Assembly (NCBI GenBank): GCA_003132645.1
Contig: PKYM01000053.1
Coordinates: 1-9,602, forward strand
Reading direction: 5' to 3'
Length of the DNA: 9,602 bases
Source: Actinomycetota bacterium
Lineage (GTDB): Bacteria; Actinomycetota; Thermoleophilia; UBA2241
A program made the position numbers and the translations under genes. Position 1 is the first letter of the stretch; each line of letters starts with the position of its first letter. This document shows positions 5,651 through 9,602 of the stretch, piece after piece. The notes beneath the pieces are model-generated. The model saw only the letters and a program-made list of their open reading frames with translations. It was not told the origin of the DNA and searched no databases.

Positions 5651-7599
5651 GAGCGTTCCTCCGTTTCTACGGCCTTTGGCCGGCGCCGCCGGAGCACAAC
5701 CGCGACCACGATCAGCACGACCGCGATCGCCGCCGTGACCAGGAAGGTGATCAACGGTCCGTTCGACTTCGCGGTCGCCGCGCCGCCGGTCTGCACAGGA
5801 TGTACGTAGAGGTAGCTGTCGATGTTATCGGTCGAGTAGATCGCCGAGCCCACGCCGCTGGGCGACTGCACCCAGCCCGTCCAGCGGCTGGTGTCGACCG
5901 CCTCGAGTCCCTTGGGGTAGGCGAGGATGACGTAGGGGCTCTGCTGGTAGAGGAGCTGCTGCATCTGATAGAGGATGGCCTGTCGCCTGGCCGGATCGAT
6001 GGCGGCCGCCTGCTGATTGTAGAGGAGGTCGTAGGTGGCATTCGACCAGGCGCAGTCGCTCCAGCCGTTGATCTGGTTCGTGAGGAAGATCGAGAAGATG
6101 AACATGGGGTCGACGTCGCCGGTCCAGTTGTAGACGTAGAGGTCCATGTTGGGCACGAACTTGCCGCCCGCCGTGTTGTAGAGGTAGTCGTTCATGGCGC
6201 CTTCGTCCATGTAGGTGAATCTCACATGGATGCCGATCGCCCCGAGGTAGCCGGCCAGCAGCTTGCCGATGTTGTCGCCCTGGGGCGGCGCGCCGCAGGC
6301 GAACAGGCGCAGGGTGATGGGCTTGCCCTGCTTGTCTAAGAGCTTGCCGGTCACCGTTCGGTAGCCTGCGGCGGCCAGGAGCTGGGTCGCCTTGGCGGGG
6401 TCGTAGCCGATGGTCTGGTCGGCCGGCGGCTGCCAATGCCAGTCGGGGTCGTGGTAGTAGCCCGGCACGACAAGGGTCGAGCCGGGTACCGCATAGCCGT
6501 CGTAGGCGATCTTCACGATCTGCTGGCGATCGATGGCCCAGGCCAGTGCCTGGCGGAAACGCCAGTCCCTCACGACCGGGTTGCCCAGCGACGCGCCCGT
6601 GTAGCAGTTGAAGCCCAGCTCGTCGATGCCCTTGACTGGGTAGACGATGGTCTTGAAGTCGTGGTCGCGGCTGAGCGGGGCGACCTGCGCTTCGGGGATG
6701 CCCCAACAGGCGTCGATCGTGCCGCTGCGCAGCTCCTGGACCATCGTGTCGGGGTTCTGGTAGGGGGTGAAGATGACCTCGTCTATGCGCGGGGCGCCGC
6801 GCCAGTACTCCTTGTTGGCCAGCATGCGGATGTCCTGGCCCTTTTTGAACTCGACCGTCTGGAACGGGCCCGTGCCGACGATGTCCGGGGGGTTCTGGAA
6901 CGAGTTCTGGGCCGCTTTAGGGCTCACCTTGGACCAGATGTGCTCGGGCACGATCGGCACCCACATGCCCAGCATGTTGGCTTTGGAGGTCGAGCAGACG
7001 AAGCGCACCGTCAGGGGGTCGATCGCGACCACCTGCTTGATGCCCACCGTGTAGCTCGTGTACGAGGCCATGTTGTTGCGGATGATGTACTCGTAGGTGA
7101 ACGCCACGTCGCTCGCGGTGAACGGCACGCCGTCCTGCCACTTCACCCCGGGACGCAGCTTGAAGGTCCAGATCTTGCCGTCGGGGCTGTGGCTCCAGCT
7201 TTCGGCCAGCTCGGGAGCCGGGGCGACGTTGCTCGCCTTGTAGCCCGTGAGCATGTCGTAGTTCAGGTGGAAGATCAGAAACGACGAGGTCGACGTGCCT
7301 ATGAAGGGGTTGAGGTTGTCGGGCTCGTTGACCAGGCCTACCCGGAGCACGATCTTGCCGCTCGGCGCCGGCGAGCCGGTGCCGGCCAGCGCCTGCACGA
7401 GGCCACAGACCAGGCCGGCGGCGACGACTGTGGCGATGGTTGCGGCGAGCGCCGCCGCGAGCAGGGCGGCCGGCCGGCGGCGGCTCGTCCGACGGCGGTC
7501 CATCGAGCGTCGGTCCATCGAGCGTCGGTCCATCGGGCGGCGGTCCAGCGGGCGGCGGCCCGTCCGGCCGACCCCGGCGCTGCTGGCGAGCTCTCCCAT
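5647..7599 (-). CDS. ABC transporter solute-binding protein, family 5 (peptide type), membrane-anchored at C-terminus
   Basis: A 650-residue extracellular solute-binding protein of family 5 (SBP_bac_5; DppA/OppA-like), which captures peptides or similar solutes for an ABC importer. The N-terminus has an Arg-rich stretch (residues 12-42, with DRRSM-type repeats) and then a hydrophobic segment at 44-71. The domain begins near residue 84 with VLRVGLVNEPDNLNPF; KIWTFKLRPGVKWQDGVPFTASDV is the usual family signature, and 'FRQALAWAIDRQQIV' is also typical. The end carries a second hydrophobic segment (about 616-635) followed by RRRRPK, fitting a C-terminal anchor with the binding domain outside the cell. 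There is no proper lipobox: the Cys in GLVCG follows Val. The ATG at 7599 has GGGGAGG four bases upstream; the frame remains open further upstream without a good site. It lies 77 nt after recQ and overlaps the D-aminopeptidase start. No permease or ATPase gene is in the window. Confidence 0.9.
   Translation of the reverse strand: MGELASSAGVGRTGRRPLDRRPMDRRSMDRRSMDRRRTSRRRPAALLAAALAATIATVVAAGLVCGLVQALAGTGSPAPSGKIVLRVGLVNEPDNLNPFIGTSTSSFLIFHLNYDMLTGYKASNVAPAPELAESWSHSPDGKIWTFKLRPGVKWQDGVPFTASDVAFTYEYIIRNNMASYTSYTVGIKQVVAIDPLTVRFVCSTSKANMLGMWVPIVPEHIWSKVSPKAAQNSFQNPPDIVGTGPFQTVEFKKGQDIRMLANKEYWRGAPRIDEVIFTPYQNPDTMVQELRSGTIDACWGIPEAQVAPLSRDHDFKTIVYPVKGIDELGFNCYTGASLGNPVVRDWRFRQALAWAIDRQQIVKIAYDGYAVPGSTLVVPGYYHDPDWHWQPPADQTIGYDPAKATQLLAAAGYRTVTGKLLDKQGKPITLRLFACGAPPQGDNIGKLLAGYLGAIGIHVRFTYMDEGAMNDYLYNTAGGKFVPNMDLYVYNWTGDVDPMFIFSIFLTNQINGWSDCAWSNATYDLLYNQQAAAIDPARRQAILYQMQQLLYQQSPYVILAYPKGLEAVDTSRWTGWVQSPSGVGSAIYSTDNIDSYLYVHPVQTGGAATAKSNGPLITFLVTAAIAVVLIVVAVVLRRRRPKAVETEERS
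7481..7555. repeat. 15-bp tandem repeat encoding DRRSM-type units in the solute-binding protein N-terminus
   Basis: Units start at 7496, 7511, 7526 and 7541. The first two (CGGTCCATCGAGCGT) are identical, the next two carry a few substitutions, and a degenerate copy lies at 7481-7495. On the coding strand they give five-residue Asp-Arg-Arg-(Ser/Pro)-(Met/Leu) units and three in-frame ATG codons 15 bases apart. They lengthen the positively charged region before the first hydrophobic segment. Copy number could vary between strains by slippage. Confidence 0.9.
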
Positions 7600-7601
7600 G
7601 G

Positions 7602-7610
7602 CCCCTCCCC
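7602..7610 (-). promoter_or_regulatory. Shine-Dalgarno site for the solute-binding protein
   Basis: GGGGAGGGG on the minus strand lies just ahead of the ATG at 7599, with the GGAGG core four bases away. It supports this start over the upstream in-frame candidate at 7665 and over the internal repeat ATGs, none of which has a comparable site. Confidence 0.7.
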
Positions 7611-7655
7611 GACTGTTGGCGCCGCGCGAACGCGTGACCCGAGGCAAAGGTATCA

Positions 7656-7672
7656 GATGCCGCATCGGATGC
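7656..7672. promoter_or_regulatory. Overlapping palindromes between recQ and the solute-binding protein gene
   Basis: GATGC-C-GCATC-G-GATGC places three 5-bp arms in alternating orientation, giving two overlapping palindromes with 1-bp centres. It starts 5 bases after the recQ stop and lies 57 bases before the solute-binding protein ATG, a reasonable place for an operator or the base of a short terminator. The arms are short, so chance is possible. Confidence 0.3.
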
Positions 7673-7676
7673 TAAG

Positions 7677-9602
7677 TTACGGCGTGTCGAGTTCCTCGGT
7701 CTGTGTGAAACTGCGGATGGCCTCGAGAAAGGCCTCGCCGTAGCGCTTGAGTTTGGTTTCGCCGACGCCGTTCACGGCCAGCAGCTCGTCGTCGGCGCCG
7801 GGCCGGCGCGCGGCCATCTCGCGCAGCGTGGCGTCGCCGAAGACGATGTAGGCCGGCACTCCCTGGCGGTCGGCCAGCTCCTTGCGCACCGTGCGCAGAT
7901 GAGCGAAGAGGCGCTCCTCGGCGGCCGACGGTTCGCGCAGCTCGACGGGCACGTCGACGAGGGTGTCGGGCCCGAGAGGGCCGCCCCGCGCACGGCCCGC
8001 GCGCTTGCGCTCCGCCCGTGGCAGCTTGACCCGCGGCCGGGCGAGCACCAGCGTCTCGTCGCCACGCAGCAGCGCCATGGCCGCCGGCGTTAAGCGCAGC
8101 ACCGAGTAGCGTGCGATGTCCTGTTCGAGGTAGCCGCGGTGGATGAGCTGGCGGATGAGCTGCTGCCAGGCGTCCTTGCTCAGGTCGGCGCCGATGCCGT
8201 AGGTGCTGAGCTGGTCATGACCGCGAGCGAAGACCTTGTCGCTGCCGCTGCCGCGCAGCACGTCGACGACGTAGCCGATGCCGAAGCCCTGGCGCAGCCG
8301 GTAGACGCACGAGAGGGCCTTGCGAGCGTGCTCGGTGGCGTCGTAGGTGTCGGGCGGCTCGAGGCAGACGTCGCAGTTGCCGCAATCGTGGGCCAGCGGC
8401 TCGCCGAGGTAGCCGAGCAGCACTCGTCGGCGGCAGGTGGTGGCTTCGCCGAAACCGACCATGGCATTGAGCTTGTGGAGCTCGATGCGGACCTGATCGG
8501 CATTGCCGCCGCGCTCGATCAGCGAATGCGCCACGGCGGCGTCGGCCAGGCCGAACAGCAGCAGGGCTTCGGCGGGCAGCCCGTCGCGGCCGGCGCGCCC
8601 CGTCTCCTGGTAGTAGCTTTCGAGGTTCTTGGGCAGGTCGTAGTGGCAGACGAAGCGCACGTCGGGCTTGTCGATGCCAAGGCCGAAGGCGACCGTGGCG
8701 ACGACCACGTCGATTTCGTCGCGGGCGAAGGCGGTCTGCACCCGGTCGCGTTCGGTGGCCGAGAGGCCGGCGTGGTAGGCGGCGGCCGACACGCCGGCCG
8801 CCGCCAGCTTGCCGGCGACCTCTTCGGTGCGCTTGCGCGACAGGCAATAGACGATGCCGGACTCGCCCTTGTTCAGCCCGATCAGGGTCAGGAGCTGCTC
8901 GAGCGAGTGGTGCTTGTCGACCACCGTGTAGCGGATGTTGGGACGGTCGAACCCGGTGATGAAGATGGGGGCGTCGGCGAGGCCGAGCCGCGCCTGCACG
9001 TCGACCCGCGTCTGCGGGTCGGCGGTGGCGGTGCAGGCCATGACCGGCACGTCGGGGAAGAGTTCGCGCAGCTGTCCGAGCTGGACGTACTCGGGCCTGA
9101 AATCGTGACCCCACTGCGACACGCAGTGAGCCTCGTCGATGGCGATCAGCGCGATGCCGCTCGTCCGCGAGTCGCCGCCGTTCTCCTCGCTGCTCGCCTG
9201 GGAGTCGCTGGCGATCTCGTGGAGACGCGCCAGCGTGGCGGTCGACATGAGCCACTCCGGCGCCGCGTAGAGCAGGTCGAGCTCGCCGCTGTGGAGCTGG
9301 GCCAGCACCCGCCGCGCTTCGGCGGCCTCGAGGGACGAGTTGTAATAGGCGGCTCGCACGCCGGCGGCGCGTAGCGCATCGACCTGGTCTTTCATGAGGC
9401 TGATCAGCGGCGAGACGACGATCGCGACGCCGGGTCGCACGATGGCCGGGATCTGGTAGCAGAGCGATTTGCCGCCGCCGGTCGGCATGAGCACGAAGGC
9501 GCTGCCGCCGCCGATCAGGTGCTCGACGATCTCGCGCTGGTCGGGCCGGAACTCGCGAAAGCCAAAGACGCCGCGCAGGACGTCGACCGCCGGCGAGGAC
9601 CC
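7677..9602 (-). CDS. recQ: RecQ ATP-dependent DNA helicase (5' end outside window)
   Basis: 641 codons are visible; the frame is open to the right edge with no start codon in the family's N-terminal region, so only a few to a few dozen residues are missing. Numbered from the edge: LRGVFGFREFRPDQ (9-22) is the RecQ motif 0; Walker A MPTGGGKSLCYQ at 39-50; DEAH box IDEAHCVSQWGHDFRPEY near 155-172; motif VI YYQETGRAGRDG near 330-341; four zinc-binding Cys at 390, 407, 410 and 413 (CGNCDVC); a winged-helix RQC region; and a C-terminal HRDC domain from about 561 to 633 ending in ELLAVNGVGETKLKRYGEAF. This is the full bacterial RecQ layout. The enzyme unwinds DNA 3'-5' and acts in recombination and repair of stalled forks. 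A polar Ser/Gly/Glu insert precedes the DEAH box. It is the first visible gene of the right-hand minus-strand run; linkage to the transport genes is probably positional rather than functional. Confidence 0.96.
   Translation of the reverse strand, partial: GSSPAVDVLRGVFGFREFRPDQREIVEHLIGGGSAFVLMPTGGGKSLCYQIPAIVRPGVAIVVSPLISLMKDQVDALRAAGVRAAYYNSSLEAAEARRVLAQLHSGELDLLYAAPEWLMSTATLARLHEIASDSQASSEENGGDSRTSGIALIAIDEAHCVSQWGHDFRPEYVQLGQLRELFPDVPVMACTATADPQTRVDVQARLGLADAPIFITGFDRPNIRYTVVDKHHSLEQLLTLIGLNKGESGIVYCLSRKRTEEVAGKLAAAGVSAAAYHAGLSATERDRVQTAFARDEIDVVVATVAFGLGIDKPDVRFVCHYDLPKNLESYYQETGRAGRDGLPAEALLLFGLADAAVAHSLIERGGNADQVRIELHKLNAMVGFGEATTCRRRVLLGYLGEPLAHDCGNCDVCLEPPDTYDATEHARKALSCVYRLRQGFGIGYVVDVLRGSGSDKVFARGHDQLSTYGIGADLSKDAWQQLIRQLIHRGYLEQDIARYSVLRLTPAAMALLRGDETLVLARPRVKLPRAERKRAGRARGGPLGPDTLVDVPVELREPSAAEERLFAHLRTVRKELADRQGVPAYIVFGDATLREMAARRPGADDELLAVNGVGETKLKRYGEAFLEAIRSFTQTEELDTP

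Noticed and set aside
6436..7743. A 435-codon open frame on the plus strand, opposite the solute-binding protein.
   Set aside because: It is antisense to a clear family 5 binding protein. High GC leaves opposite-strand frames open, and its translation has no recognisable domain and a biased Arg/Val/Gly/Ala/Asp make-up.
8778..8805. A 10-bp perfect inverted repeat in recQ with an 8-nt loop.
   Set aside because: It is explained by two nearby alanine-rich stretches (GCG/GCC codons) in the protein, which readily generate GGC/GCC complementarity at this GC content.
8139..9374. A 411-codon plus-strand open frame opposite recQ.
   Set aside because: It mirrors the recQ codons, has low-complexity Val/Ala/Gly/Asp content and no family motif; recQ is unmistakable on the other strand.

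Overview
This is a high-GC, gene-dense bacterial chromosome segment. The codon use (strong G/C third positions), GTG starts and GTGA start/stop overlaps suggest a soil-type actinobacterium or another high-GC lineage. That is an inference from composition and gene content; no rRNA, tRNA or other marker fixes the taxon. I see no phage genes, transposase, CRISPR array or RNA gene.

Left block, minus strand (1-1513): a radical SAM enzyme with a Cys-rich C-terminal half, then 28 nt later a small CoA-binding (YccU-like) protein, then 44 nt later the probable start of a gene that leaves the window. These three look like one operon. A 200-nt divergent region (1514-1713) holding about three copies of a 24-bp tandem repeat separates it from the plus-strand block. 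Middle block, plus strand (1714-4753): a small HEAT-repeat protein is translationally coupled by a GTGA overlap to a DAO-type FAD oxidoreductase. A 326-nt gap with two stem-loops, one with a 25-bp stem, then precedes a DUF72/YecE-like protein. Right block, minus strand (4835-9602), convergent with DUF72: recQ helicase (first codons outside the window), a family 5 extracellular solute-binding protein (peptide/oligopeptide type) with an Arg-rich repeated N-terminus and a C-terminal membrane anchor, and an M55 D-aminopeptidase (DppA-like), again coupled by a GTGA overlap.

Functionally, the best-supported partnership is the solute-binding protein with the D-aminopeptidase, a reduced version of the dipeptide-uptake dpp arrangement without the permease and ATPase genes. 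The radical SAM/CoA-binding pair and the HEAT/FAD-oxidoreductase pair are also likely co-expressed, but their joint functions are unknown. The most unusual sequence structures are a perfect 20-bp inverted repeat with a 3-nt loop inside the radical SAM coding sequence, the 25-bp near-perfect hairpin after the oxidoreductase gene, and two in-register tandem repeats (24 bp upstream of the radical SAM gene, 15 bp in the solute-binding protein signal region). I found no clear evidence for a wholly new multi-gene system; most genes belong to recognised families.
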